Shown here: positions 1 to 8,100 of the stretch, piece by piece
How positions within the stretch are numbered: the first letter of the stretch is position 1
Layout of the letters: each line of letters starts with the position of its first letter
Source of the DNA: Trueperaceae bacterium
Lineage (GTDB): Bacteria > Deinococcota > Deinococci > Deinococcales > Trueperaceae
Reading direction: 5' to 3'
Assembly: GCA_024636105.1 (NCBI GenBank)
Contig: JAGXHO010000034.1
Coordinates: 1 to 14,861, forward strand
Length of the DNA stretch: 14,861 nucleotides
Made by a program: the position numbers and the translations under genes
Notes under the pieces: model-generated
The model's database searches: none
Seen by the model: the letters and a program-made list of their open reading frames with translations, nothing else
Told to the model about the DNA's origin: nothing

Positions 1-1042
1 GCTCGCGCACCTCGCGCACCCGGTCTCGGCCATCGTCCCGGTCGCCCAGGCCGGCGACCTCGCCCGCAACCCCGTCGGCACCGGCCCCTACACCTTCGTC
101 CGCTGGGTCGATGGCAGCGAGGTCGTGCTCGCGGCCAACGTCGACTACTGGGGCGGGGCCCCCGCGATCGAGAACGTGGTCGTGCGCATCATCCCCGAGG
201 TCAGCACCCAGGTCGTCGAACTCCGCTCCGGCGGCGTCGACATGATCTTCAACCTGCCGGCCGACAACTTCCTCGCCCTCGACGGCGACCCGGCGCTCGA
301 GACCGGCACCCTCCCCGGCTGGGGGAGCGCGCACCTCGGCTTCAACGTCGCGAACCCCAAGCTCGCCGACGTGCGCGTGCGTCAGGCGCTCGCCCACGCG
401 ATCGACAAGGCGCTCATCACCGAGGAGTTCTTCCGCGGCCTCGCCGCGCCCGGCGTCGCCCCGATCCCCGGCACCGTGCGCTACGCGGCCGACCTCGAGG
501 AGCCGTACCCGTACGACGTCGAGGGCGCCAAGGCGCTGCTCGCCGCCGCCGGCGCCGAGGGACTCTCGCTGCGCCTCGACGTGTTCCAGAACCCCGACCT
601 CGAATCGGTCGCGCAGGTCCTGCAGTTCGCCTTCGCCGAGATCGGCGTCGACCTCGAGATCCGCGTCCAGGACTTCTCGGCGTACACGCAAGCGGTCGAG
701 TCCGACGACCTCGAGCTCTTCATGACCTCGTGGGGCACGGTCACGCTCGACGCGGACTACACCCTCTACGCCTTCTTCCACTCGAGCCAGGTCCCGGCCA
801 ACAACCGTTCGCGCTGGGTCGACGCCGACATCGACGCGCTGCTCCAGACCGGCCGCGACGAGCCGGACGACGCCACCCGCGCCGCCGCCTACCTCGAGGT
901 CCAGGAGCGCGCGATCGCCGAGCTGCCGATGGTGACGCTCTACTACCCACTGTTCACCTACGCCAAGCGCCCGAGCGTCCAGGGCGAAGTGCTCGCCTTC
1001 TCCTGGATCCTCCTCGACCTGCGGAACGCGACGCTGGACTGA
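1..1042 (+). CDS. ABC transporter substrate-binding protein, family 5 (peptide/nickel type), 5'-truncated by window edge
   Basis: This is the C-terminal part (about 346 residues) of an extracytoplasmic solute-binding protein that would deliver oligopeptides or a similar ligand to the two permeases downstream. The frame is open from base 2 to the window edge, so the true start, signal peptide and N-terminal lobe lie outside; family members are usually about 500-550 aa. Family 5 hallmarks are visible. They are NPVGTGPYTFVRW followed by a charged stretch ending in DYWGG, the segment YPYDVEGAKALLAAAG, and a late DADYTLYAFFHSSQVPANN block followed by a WVDADIDALL segment and LPMVTLYYP. The protein ends with a normal TGA, 3 nt before the next start codon, so it is first in a binding protein-permease-permease operon. 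The family is secure; the ligand (peptide, nickel or glutathione) cannot be told from this fragment. Confidence 0.93.
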   Translation, partial: LAHLAHPVSAIVPVAQAGDLARNPVGTGPYTFVRWVDGSEVVLAANVDYWGGAPAIENVVVRIIPEVSTQVVELRSGGVDMIFNLPADNFLALDGDPALETGTLPGWGSAHLGFNVANPKLADVRVRQALAHAIDKALITEEFFRGLAAPGVAPIPGTVRYAADLEEPYPYDVEGAKALLAAAGAEGLSLRLDVFQNPDLESVAQVLQFAFAEIGVDLEIRVQDFSAYTQAVESDDLELFMTSWGTVTLDADYTLYAFFHSSQVPANNRSRWVDADIDALLQTGRDEPDDATRAAAYLEVQERAIAELPMVTLYYPLFTYAKRPSVQGEVLAFSWILLDLRNATLD

Positions 1043-1045
1043 TCC

Positions 1046-1975
1046 ATGCTCGGCTACCTGCTGGGCCGCTTGCTCGGCACGGTGCCGGTCCTGTTCGGGG
1101 TGACGCTGCTCGTCTTCGCGATGACCTGGCTCACCCCGGGCGACCCGGTGGTCGCCCTGCTCGGAGAGACCGCCCAAGGCATCTCGGCCGAGGGCCGCGA
1201 CGACCTTCGCCGCCAGCTCGGCCTCGACCGCCCCTGGCCGGTGCAGTACGTCGAGTACGTCGCCGGCTTGCTCCGGGGCGACCTCGGCACCTCGATCCGC
1301 TCGCGCCGCCCGGTGCTCGACGAGGTGCGCGACCGGCTGCCCGCCACCGCCGAGCTCGCGCTCGCGGGGCTGGCGATCGCGGTCGCGGTCGGGGTCTCGC
1401 TGGGCGTCGCCGCCGCCGTCCGCAAGCGGACGTGGGTGGACGCGCTCGCGATCGCCGTCGCGCTGGTGGGCGTCTCGGTGCCGGTCTTCTGGTCCGGCTT
1501 CCTGCTCATGCTCGTCTTCGCGCTCGAGCTCGGTTGGCTGCCCGCCAGCGGTCGGGGCACCTGGCAGCACCTGGTGCTGCCGGCGCTGACGGTCGGCATC
1601 TCCTCGGCCGCCTTCATCGCGCGCATCACGCGCGGCGCCGTGCTCGAGACGCTCGCTCAGGACTACGTCCGCACCGCCCATGCGAAGGGGGTGGCGGCGT
1701 ACCGCGTGGTCGTCCGCCATGCGCTCCGCAACGCGCTCTTGCCCATCGTGACGGTGGTCGGCCTGCAGCTCGGCGGCCTCCTCGGCGGCGCGGTGCTGAC
1801 CGAGACCGTCTTCGCGTGGCCCGGCGTCGGGCGCATGCTCGTCGACGCCATCCTCGCGCGCGACCTCCCGCTCGTGCAGGGGAGCGTGCTCGTCGTGTCC
1901 GTGCTGTTCATCCTCGTCAACCTCGCCGTCGACCTGTCCTACGCGGCGATCAACCCCAAGGTGCGCTATGGCTGA
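1046..1975 (+). CDS. ABC transporter permease, DppB/OppB family
   Basis: This is the first membrane subunit of the peptide-type importer (309 aa, the usual length). Residues 1-30 form the first membrane helix (LGRLLGTVPVLFGVTLLVF), followed by the family signature LTPGDPV. A periplasmic segment with LGLDRPWPVQY and LRGDLGTSIRSRRPV (about 58-90) precedes the transmembrane core (about 100-300). The ATPase-docking EAA loop is at about 205-236 (DYVRTAHAKGV, then RHALRNALLPIVT). ETVFAWPGVGRML (253-265) and the C-terminal DLSYAAINPKVRYG are typical. The ATG follows the binding-protein stop by 3 nt with only a weak Shine-Dalgarno sequence, consistent with translational coupling. The C-terminus overlaps the next permease by 8 nt. 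Confidence 0.96.
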   Translation: MLGYLLGRLLGTVPVLFGVTLLVFAMTWLTPGDPVVALLGETAQGISAEGRDDLRRQLGLDRPWPVQYVEYVAGLLRGDLGTSIRSRRPVLDEVRDRLPATAELALAGLAIAVAVGVSLGVAAAVRKRTWVDALAIAVALVGVSVPVFWSGFLLMLVFALELGWLPASGRGTWQHLVLPALTVGISSAAFIARITRGAVLETLAQDYVRTAHAKGVAAYRVVVRHALRNALLPIVTVVGLQLGGLLGGAVLTETVFAWPGVGRMLVDAILARDLPLVQGSVLVVSVLFILVNLAVDLSYAAINPKVRYG

Positions 1976-2840
1976 CGCCACCGGCCCGCCCATCGGCCGC
2001 TGGCGTGCGTTCTGGACGGCGCCCGCCACCCGCCGCTTCCGCCGCAACCCCGGCGCCTGGGTGGGGTTGGTGATCGTGCTCGGCCTGGTCGCCCTCGCGG
2101 TGTTCGCCCCCTGGATCGCCGACCGGCCGCCCGACCAGCAGAACCTGCGGATGCGGCTCCTCCCGCCCTCTTCCGAGCACCCGTTCGGCACCGACGAGTT
2201 CGGCCGCAGCGTCCTCGCGCGCGTCGCCTACGGGGCGCGCGTCTCGCTCCTCACCGGCGTCGTGCCGGTGGCGCTCGCGCTGCTGCTCGGGAGCACGATC
2301 GGGCTGATCGCCGGCTTCTTCCGCGGGCGCCTCGATGGCGCGCTCATGCGCGTGATGGACGTGCTGCTCGCGTTCCCGTCGCTGCTGCTGGCGCTCGCGG
2401 TCGTGGGCACCCTCGGGCCCGGGCTCGTGAACGCGGTGATCGCCATCGCGGTGGTCGACGTGCCGCAGTACGCGCGCCTCGTGCGCAGCGTGGTGCTCGG
2501 GACGCGTGAAGAGGAGTTCGTCCAGGCCGCGCGCGCGCTCGGCGCGGGGAACGCGCGGATCATGCTCCGCCACGTGCTCCCGAGCGCGGTCGGCCCCATC
2601 GTGGTGCAAGCGACGCTGGGGGTGGGCTTCGCGATCCTCGCGATCGCCGGCCTCTCGTTCCTGGGTCTGGGCGTGCAGCCCCCGACGTCGGACTGGGGCG
2701 AGATGCTCGCGCGCGGCCGGCGCTACCTACCCGACGCCACCTGGCTGATGATCTTCCCCGGGCTCGCGGTGTCGCTCACGGTGCTCGGCTTCAACCTGTT
2801 GGGGGACGGTCTGCGCGACGCGCTCGATCCGCGGGCCTGA
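1968..2840 (+). CDS. ABC transporter permease, DppC/OppC family
   Basis: This is the second membrane subunit of the peptide-type importer (290 aa). The N-terminus has the OppC_N-type region with FRRNPGAWVGLVIVLGL (24-40, first helix), then HPFGTDEFGRSVLARVAYG (71-89), a hallmark of the family. Transmembrane helices fill about 95-285. The EAA loop is at 184-214 (EFVQAARALGAGNARIMLRH). FLGLGVQPPTSDWGEML (231-247) and FNLLGDGLRDALDPR (275-289) are the usual C-terminal signatures. The ATG lies inside the end of the preceding gene in another frame, with AAGGTG four bases upstream, so translation is coupled. Normally one or two ATPase genes (DppD/DppF type) would follow; none does here. Confidence 0.96.
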   Translation: MADATGPPIGRWRAFWTAPATRRFRRNPGAWVGLVIVLGLVALAVFAPWIADRPPDQQNLRMRLLPPSSEHPFGTDEFGRSVLARVAYGARVSLLTGVVPVALALLLGSTIGLIAGFFRGRLDGALMRVMDVLLAFPSLLLALAVVGTLGPGLVNAVIAIAVVDVPQYARLVRSVVLGTREEEFVQAARALGAGNARIMLRHVLPSAVGPIVVQATLGVGFAILAIAGLSFLGLGVQPPTSDWGEMLARGRRYLPDATWLMIFPGLAVSLTVLGFNLLGDGLRDALDPRA

Positions 2841-2858
2841 CGGGCGGCGCAACCCGCT

Positions 2859-2875
2859 GCGGGGCGGCGCCCCGC
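2859..2875 (+). other. GC-rich hairpin between permease and lipoprotein genes
   Basis: GCGGGGC and GCCCCGC form a perfect 7-bp stem around a GGC loop, 18 nt after the stop of the last permease gene. There is no T-tract, so it is not a canonical intrinsic terminator. It may still mark the 3' end of the transporter mRNA or pause the polymerase, but hairpins of this size arise easily by chance in DNA this GC-rich. Confidence 0.3.
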
Positions 2876-2901
2876 CGTGCATGATGGCGCCAGACCGCCC
2901 C

Positions 2902-2908
2902 GGAGGTG
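2902..2908 (+). promoter_or_regulatory. Shine-Dalgarno sequence for the lipoprotein gene
   Basis: GGAGGTG lies 7 nt before the GTG at 2916. It fixes that GTG as the start and rules out the longer reading from GTG 2877, which would put 13 extra residues before the signal peptide. It is one of only two strong Shine-Dalgarno sites seen in the window. Confidence 0.8.
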
Positions 2909-2915
2909 CCCACCC

Positions 2916-3683
2916 GTGCGACGCCGCTCCGTCCGCCTGCCGCTGCTCCTCGCTCTGGCGCTGCTCGCCGCCTGCAGTCCGGTCCCGGGAGACGACGTCG
3001 CCACCGACGCGCTGGCCGTCGATCTGCGGCTGCTCGCCTTCCCGTTCCCACGCACCTCGTCGTTCGTCGTCGGCTTCGAGACCGGCAACCCGATCCGGCG
3101 CGTCGACCTCGAGGCCGGCGCCGCCGTCGAGGCGCTGCACCTCGGCGCCGTCTACCCGCTCGCGCGCGGGGCCGGACCGGGCGCGTTCGACGGGGTCGCC
3201 TACGTGGCCGATCTGCCGGACGTCCAGCCCGGCGACACCGTCGGCTTTCGGTTGCGGCGGCCGGTGGAGGCCGACACCGGCGTCTCGGAGATCTTCGTGC
3301 CGCCTGCGCCGACCGTGACCGCCCCGTTCGACGGCGACTTCTTCTTCTACGGCGACGCCGTGGGCGTCTCCTGGACCCCGGGCCTCGGCGACGACGTCTG
3401 GGCGCGGCTGCAGCCGGTCGCGTGCCCCGACGCGTCGGACGACGAGGTCGCGTTCTTGGCCCTGCTCTTCGCGCTGCCGACGATCGCCGCCGACACCGAC
3501 GGCGCCCTCGACCTCGACCTCGGCGCCAGCTCCTCGTCGGGCTTCCCGGCGTGCACCTTCGAGGTGCAGGTGGGCTACGTCCGCGAGGCCGTCGACCTCG
3601 CCCCCGAGCTGGCGGGCGTGGACGACGCCGAGGTCGTCGGGCTCGCGGTGCCGATCGAGATCGAGGTCAGCGCGGCGCCGTGA
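2916..3683 (+). CDS. Putative lipoprotein of unknown function
   Basis: This is a 255-residue protein I do not recognise by family. Starting at the GTG chosen from its ribosome binding site, it has a short lipoprotein signal: basic RRRSVR, a hydrophobic LLLALALLAA stretch, and a lipobox cysteine at residue 20 (LAA-C) followed by Ser. The mature part is acidic and looks beta-rich. Its middle segment (VTAPFDGDFFFYG then AVGVSWTPG) resembles an Ig-like or fibronectin type III strand pattern, which is inference only. Two further cysteines (in VACPDAS and FPACTFEV) could form a disulphide outside the cytoplasm. It is 75 nt after the permease operon, so it may be co-transcribed or separate. Its last 17 nt overlap the convergent HD-GYP gene. 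Confidence 0.85.
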   Translation: MRRRSVRLPLLLALALLAACSPVPGDDVATDALAVDLRLLAFPFPRTSSFVVGFETGNPIRRVDLEAGAAVEALHLGAVYPLARGAGPGAFDGVAYVADLPDVQPGDTVGFRLRRPVEADTGVSEIFVPPAPTVTAPFDGDFFFYGDAVGVSWTPGLGDDVWARLQPVACPDASDDEVAFLALLFALPTIAADTDGALDLDLGASSSSGFPACTFEVQVGYVREAVDLAPELAGVDDAEVVGLAVPIEIEVSAAP

Positions 3684-5133
3684 CCGCGGTGGCGCGGTCG
3701 GCCGCGCCGGGTTCCGGTGCCCGGTCGAGGTACCGCCGCAGGGCCGCGAATACCAGCGGGTCGATCCCGGTCCCCAGGTCGCGCTCGAGGATCGCGATCA
3801 CCTGCGCTCGCTCGAGGCGCTCCCGGTAGGGGCGCTCGGCCGACAGCGCCTCGAACTGATCCGCGACCGCCAGGATCCGCGCCTCGAGCGGCAGCTCGGC
3901 GCCGCCGACGCCGCGGTGGTACCCTCCGCCGTCGAGGCGCTCGTGGTGCATCGCCGCGACCTCGGCGAGGTCGCGGAAGGGGGCGACGCGCTCCAGGATC
4001 CGCAGGGTGTGGTCGGGGTGGCGCCGCACCTCCACGAGCTCGTCGTCGGTCAGGCGCCCGGGCTTGTCGAGGATGGCGCTCGACACGCCCAGCTTCCCCA
4101 GGTCGTGCAGCAGCGCCGCGCGCCGCAGGCGTCGGCGCGCCGACGCTTCGATGCCGAGCTCCTCGGCGATCCCGACGGTGTAGCGCGCCACCTCGGTGGA
4201 GTGGCGGTAGGTCCAGGGCGACTTGGCGTCGATCACGCCCGCGAAGGCCTCGGCCACGCGGTCGAGCTGCGCCTCGTCGGAGCGGCGGACGCGGTCCTCG
4301 GGCTCGAGCGCCGCCACCCGTTCGCGCACCCCGTCGCCTGCGAGCGCCGACCAGAAGCCGGGGCGCCGCTGGGCCCTCAGGAAGGCGTCGACCAGCTGCG
4401 GGTCGAACCAAGTCCCGCGGCGGCGGCGCGCGACGCGGCGGGCGGCGGCCGGGCCGTAGGCGCTGAAGAACACCTCCGTGGTCTGCGCCAGCTGCAGGAC
4501 GCGGCCCAGGAGCGGGATGCCTTCGCCGCGCAGTCCTGCCGGTTGCCCGCGCCCGTCCCAGTGCTCGTCGAGCGTGCGGATGGCGTCGGCGGTCGCGTCC
4601 GCGAAGCCGAGGTCGAGGGCGATCGAGGCGCCGCGCTCGCAGCGCAGGGCCATCAGCTCCTGGGTGCCGCCGTGGCGGCCGAGGGCCACCTCCGCGATGC
4701 GGCGGATGCGGGCGAGGCTCACCTCGCCGCTTCGGGTCGCGTGCACGACGAACCGGAAGGCGTCGGCCAGGTTCGTCCAGCGCATCCGCTTGTGGAGCGC
4801 CTTGGCCGCGCGGTCGTCCGCCTGGAACAGCTGCGCCATCTTGGACGCGTTCGACGAGCAGCCGAGGTCCTTGAGCAGGAGCGCGTAGAACAGCGACGAC
4901 AGCTCCGGCGTGGAGAGGTCGAGCTCGGCCGCGACGCGCATGCCGATCAGGCAGGTGCGCAGCGCGTGCCCTTCGGGCATCCCCTCGGTCAGGTCGAGCG
5001 CGGTGCTGAGCGCCGCGACGACCTCGGAGGTGCGGAGCGTGGCGACGGGGTCGACCGCGACGCCGAAGGGCAGCGCAGGGAGGGGTACGTGCCGCGCTCG
5101 GGCCGGCGGGCTGGGGGCGATCGCTGGAGTCAC
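3667..5133 (-). CDS. HD-GYP-like phosphodiesterase with a degenerate N-terminal HD domain
   Basis: A 488-aa soluble protein, probably hydrolysing c-di-GMP or a related cyclic dinucleotide. After a Pro-rich tail (1-25) comes a degenerate HD-like half (about 35-230). It has GHALRTCLIGMR (55-66) and LLKDLGCSSN, where Lys replaces the HD histidine, then DEHWDGRGQPAG (189-200). A linker leads to a complete C-terminal HD domain (about 295-470): H311, HDLGKLG with H343-D344, H372, H396-H397, DGGGYHRG (401-408) and D425. The canonical GYP reads GYH. The architecture matches HD phosphohydrolases common in actinobacteria that often carry a C-terminal LuxR helix-turn-helix; this one stops without it. 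The GTG start has no Shine-Dalgarno site but has TAGCTT six bases upstream. Substrate is not provable from sequence. Confidence 0.88.
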   Translation of the reverse strand: MTPAIAPSPPARARHVPLPALPFGVAVDPVATLRTSEVVAALSTALDLTEGMPEGHALRTCLIGMRVAAELDLSTPELSSLFYALLLKDLGCSSNASKMAQLFQADDRAAKALHKRMRWTNLADAFRFVVHATRSGEVSLARIRRIAEVALGRHGGTQELMALRCERGASIALDLGFADATADAIRTLDEHWDGRGQPAGLRGEGIPLLGRVLQLAQTTEVFFSAYGPAAARRVARRRRGTWFDPQLVDAFLRAQRRPGFWSALAGDGVRERVAALEPEDRVRRSDEAQLDRVAEAFAGVIDAKSPWTYRHSTEVARYTVGIAEELGIEASARRRLRRAALLHDLGKLGVSSAILDKPGRLTDDELVEVRRHPDHTLRILERVAPFRDLAEVAAMHHERLDGGGYHRGVGGAELPLEARILAVADQFEALSAERPYRERLERAQVIAILERDLGTGIDPLVFAALRRYLDRAPEPGAADRATAVTAPR

Positions 5134-5139
5134 GCGTTC

Positions 5140-5145
5140 AAGCTA
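5140..5145 (-). promoter_or_regulatory. Candidate leaderless -10 box (TAGCTT) for the HD-GYP gene
   Basis: On the minus strand TAGCTT is followed by six bases (GAACGC) and then the GTG start. This matches the TANNNT box just before the start codon known for leaderless mRNAs in Deinococcus. No clear -35 is visible. It lies in the 35-nt gap after the upstream GGDEF-EAL gene, so the HD-GYP gene may have its own promoter. Confidence 0.5.
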
Positions 5146-5168
5146 GCGGTACGCCCCTTACGGCACCG

Positions 5169-8100
5169 TCACGGGACCGCGTCCACCCGGTACGACCACC
5201 CGGCGAGGGCCTCCGCGGGCATGGGGCGCGCCATCAGGAACCCCTGGCCCACGCGGCAGCCGCGGGTCAGGAGCGCGAGGCGCTGCGCCGGCTCCTCGAT
5301 GCCCTCGGCGACCACCTCGAGGCCGAGGCCGGCCGCGAGCGCGAGCACGGCGTCCACGACCGCGGTGCCGCGGCTGGCGGCTTCCGTTCCGGTGGCCGCC
5401 GGGTCGATCGCACCCAGGCCGGCCGAACCGAGCCCGCGCACGAACGAGCGGTCGATCTTGAGCACGTCGACGGGCAGGATCGCGAGGCGATGCAGCGACG
5501 AGTAGCCGGTCCCGAAGTCGTCCATCGCGACCCGGATCCCGGTCGCCTGGAGCGCCGCCAGCGCGACGAGCGACCCGGCAGCATCGTGGCGCTCGTCCGC
5601 CATCACGCTCTCGGTCACCTCGAGCTCCAGGTCCTTCGGCTCCAGGCCATGCCGCTCCAGGGCGTCGCGAACGCCTTGCGCGAAGTCGGCCGCCCGCAAC
5701 TGGTGCACGGACACGTTGACGCAGACGCGCGGCACCACGAGCCCGGCCGCTCGCCAGCCGACGAGGTCGGCGCACGCCCGGTCGAGCACGAACGCCCCGA
5801 GCGAGGCGATGAGGCCCGCCTCCTCGGCCAGCGGGACGAAGACGCCCGGCGGGATGGCGCCCTGGCTCGGATGGTCCCAGCGGGCGAGGGCCTCGACCCC
5901 CTCGAGCGTTCCGTCGGAGAGGCGGACGCGCGGTTGGTACGCGACCCAGAGGCTCGCTTCGGCCCGCAACGCGCCGCGCAGGTCCTCGGTCAGGGCGGCG
6001 CGGGCGCGCATCCGGGCGTCGAGGTCGCTGGTGAAATACGCGACCGAACCACGCCCCTCGCGCTTGACGCGGTACATGGCCAGGTCGGCGTGGCGCATGA
6101 GCGTCGCGGCGTCGGAGGCGTCGTCAGGAGCGACGGCGACGCCCACCGAGCCGCCGACGCGCACCGCGCGGCCCGCCACCTGGACCTCCTCGCGCAGCGC
6201 GTCGAGCACCTTGCGGGCGACCTTGGCCGCCGAGTCCGCGCCCGAGAGGCCCGCCGCGACGACCGCGAACTCGTCGCCACCGAGGCGCGCGACCGTGTCC
6301 TCGTCGCGCAGCGCCTCGCGCAGGCGCGCGGCGACGGTGACGAGCAGGTCGTCGCCGGCGGCGTGGCCGAAGGCGTCGTTGACGCTCTTGAAGGTGTCCA
6401 GATCGACGACCAAGAGCGCGGTGCGGGCGGCGGTGCGGCGGTCGCGCGCCAGCGCACGTTCGAGGCGGTCGGCGAGGAGCGTGCGGTTGGGGAGCCCGGT
6501 GAGCGCGTCGTGGTGCGCGAGGTGCTCGAGCTTGGTCCGCTCGTCGTGCAGGGCGCGCTCCAGGGCGCGGCGCTGCAGGAGCACGGCCGCCGTGGCGCCG
6601 AGCAGTTCGGCGCGTTCGAGCGATTCGTCGTCGAAGCCGTCCTCGTGGAGCGCGTCGAGCTGCAGGAAGCCGAGCAGGTCGCCGCCGGCAACGATCGGCA
6701 CCGACAAGGTCGCGGCGAGGGGCGAGGCGTTCGGGTGGCCGTCGAAGCGCGCGGCGGTCTCGGGGTCCATCAAGGTGCGTTCGGCGCGCAGGTCGACCCG
6801 CTCGACGCGGTCGAGCCGCCGCCGCGCGAAGGACTCGGCCCCGAGCGCCGTCTCGACGAGGTCGCCGAGCGGTCGTCCGTGGAGCGCCACGAACCGGAAG
6901 CGACCGTCGCCGCCGCGAGCCAGCACGCAGCCGGTGTCGGCGCCCGGGACGTGGGCGATCGCGTGGCGCAGGACCTGCTCGTGGACGTCGGCGTCCGGTG
7001 CGGCCCCGAGCACCTCGTGCGTGAGCGCCAAGAGGCTCCGTCGGAAGGCGACCTCGCGCTCGAGCGCTGCCTGCTGCCGGACGCGCTCGGTGACGTCGAC
7101 GCTGCGGTAGACCGCGCCGCGGACGGCGCCCGCCGCGAGCATCGGCTGGAAGGTCACGTCGACCCAGTACGGCGGGATGCTCAAGGCGCGCGACTCGGGA
7201 CCGCGGACCGCTCGGACCTCGGCGCCCGAGAGCGCGGCGTCGAGGTCGCTCCGGAACACCGGGTCGTCGATCACCCGGTCGATCGCGGCGCCGACGCGGA
7301 GCTCGATCCCGAAGCGGTTGCGCACGCACAGGGCGGCGACCGGGTTGAGGGCCGTGACCCGTCGCTCGGCGTCGACGAGCACGACCGCGTCGTCGTTCAG
7401 GTCGAGCATCGTACGCAGGTCGGACTCGGAGCGGCGCAGCGCTTCAGTCAACTGCGTGCGCTCGGTGACGTCGTGCAGGAAGCCGTGCCACACCATGGTG
7501 CCGTCGTCGCGGCGCGAGGGGACCGCCCGTCCGTGTAGGACGCGCACGGCGTTGGCGTGGTCGATGGCCCGGAACTCGTGGTCCCAGCGCTCCAGCGAGG
7601 CTCCCGAGGCGACGAGGCTCGCTTCGAAGGCAGCCCGGTCCGCGTGGTGGATGCGGTCGAGCGCGGGCGTCGCGTCCGACCGGAGCGGTCCGGGTTCGAT
7701 GCCGAGCAGCTCGCCGAAGCGCGGGCTCGCGTACGCGAAGCGGCGGGTGCCGTCGGGCGCGCGTTCGAAGCGGAACAGGCCGCCCGGGACCTCGGCGGCC
7801 AGGTGGCGCAGGTCGCGCAGGGCGTCGTCGCGCTCCCGGGCGGCGTCGGCACGATCGAGCACCCCGAGCACCACCTGGGCGGCCGCGCCGAGCGCGACCA
7901 CCGCGTCCGCCGGCCACGGACCCGGGGCGGCAGCCTCGAAGGCGACGAACCCGGCCGTCCGCTCCTCGTGGCGCATGGGTACGTACAGGAGCGCGGCGCT
8001 GCCCGCCGCGACGCGCGCAGCGACGAGCGCAGCGGGCGCGTCGCCTGGGTCGCGGACCCGCGCGCGCAGGTCGGGCTCGACGATGGCCTCGCCGGCGGCG

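Noticed and set aside
730..2073. Plus-strand open frame (447 codons) overlapping the binding protein and first permease
   Set aside because: Arg/Pro-rich shadow of two clearly recognisable transporter genes.
2877..2915. Upstream GTG start for the lipoprotein gene
   Set aside because: It would place 13 residues, including a cysteine and prolines, before the signal peptide. The GTG at 2916 has an ideal GGAGGTG seven bases upstream.
3916..5505. Long plus-strand open frame (529 codons) opposite the HD-GYP gene
   Set aside because: Its translation is low-complexity (Gly/Arg/Ala/Glu-rich) with no domain signature. The minus-strand frame has clear HD motifs; long antisense frames are expected at this GC content.
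5490..7538. Long plus-strand open frame (682 codons) opposite the 1078-aa GGDEF-EAL gene
   Set aside because: No recognisable motif and shadow-like Arg/Glu/Val composition; the opposite strand carries complete GGDEF, EAL, GAF and PAS motifs.
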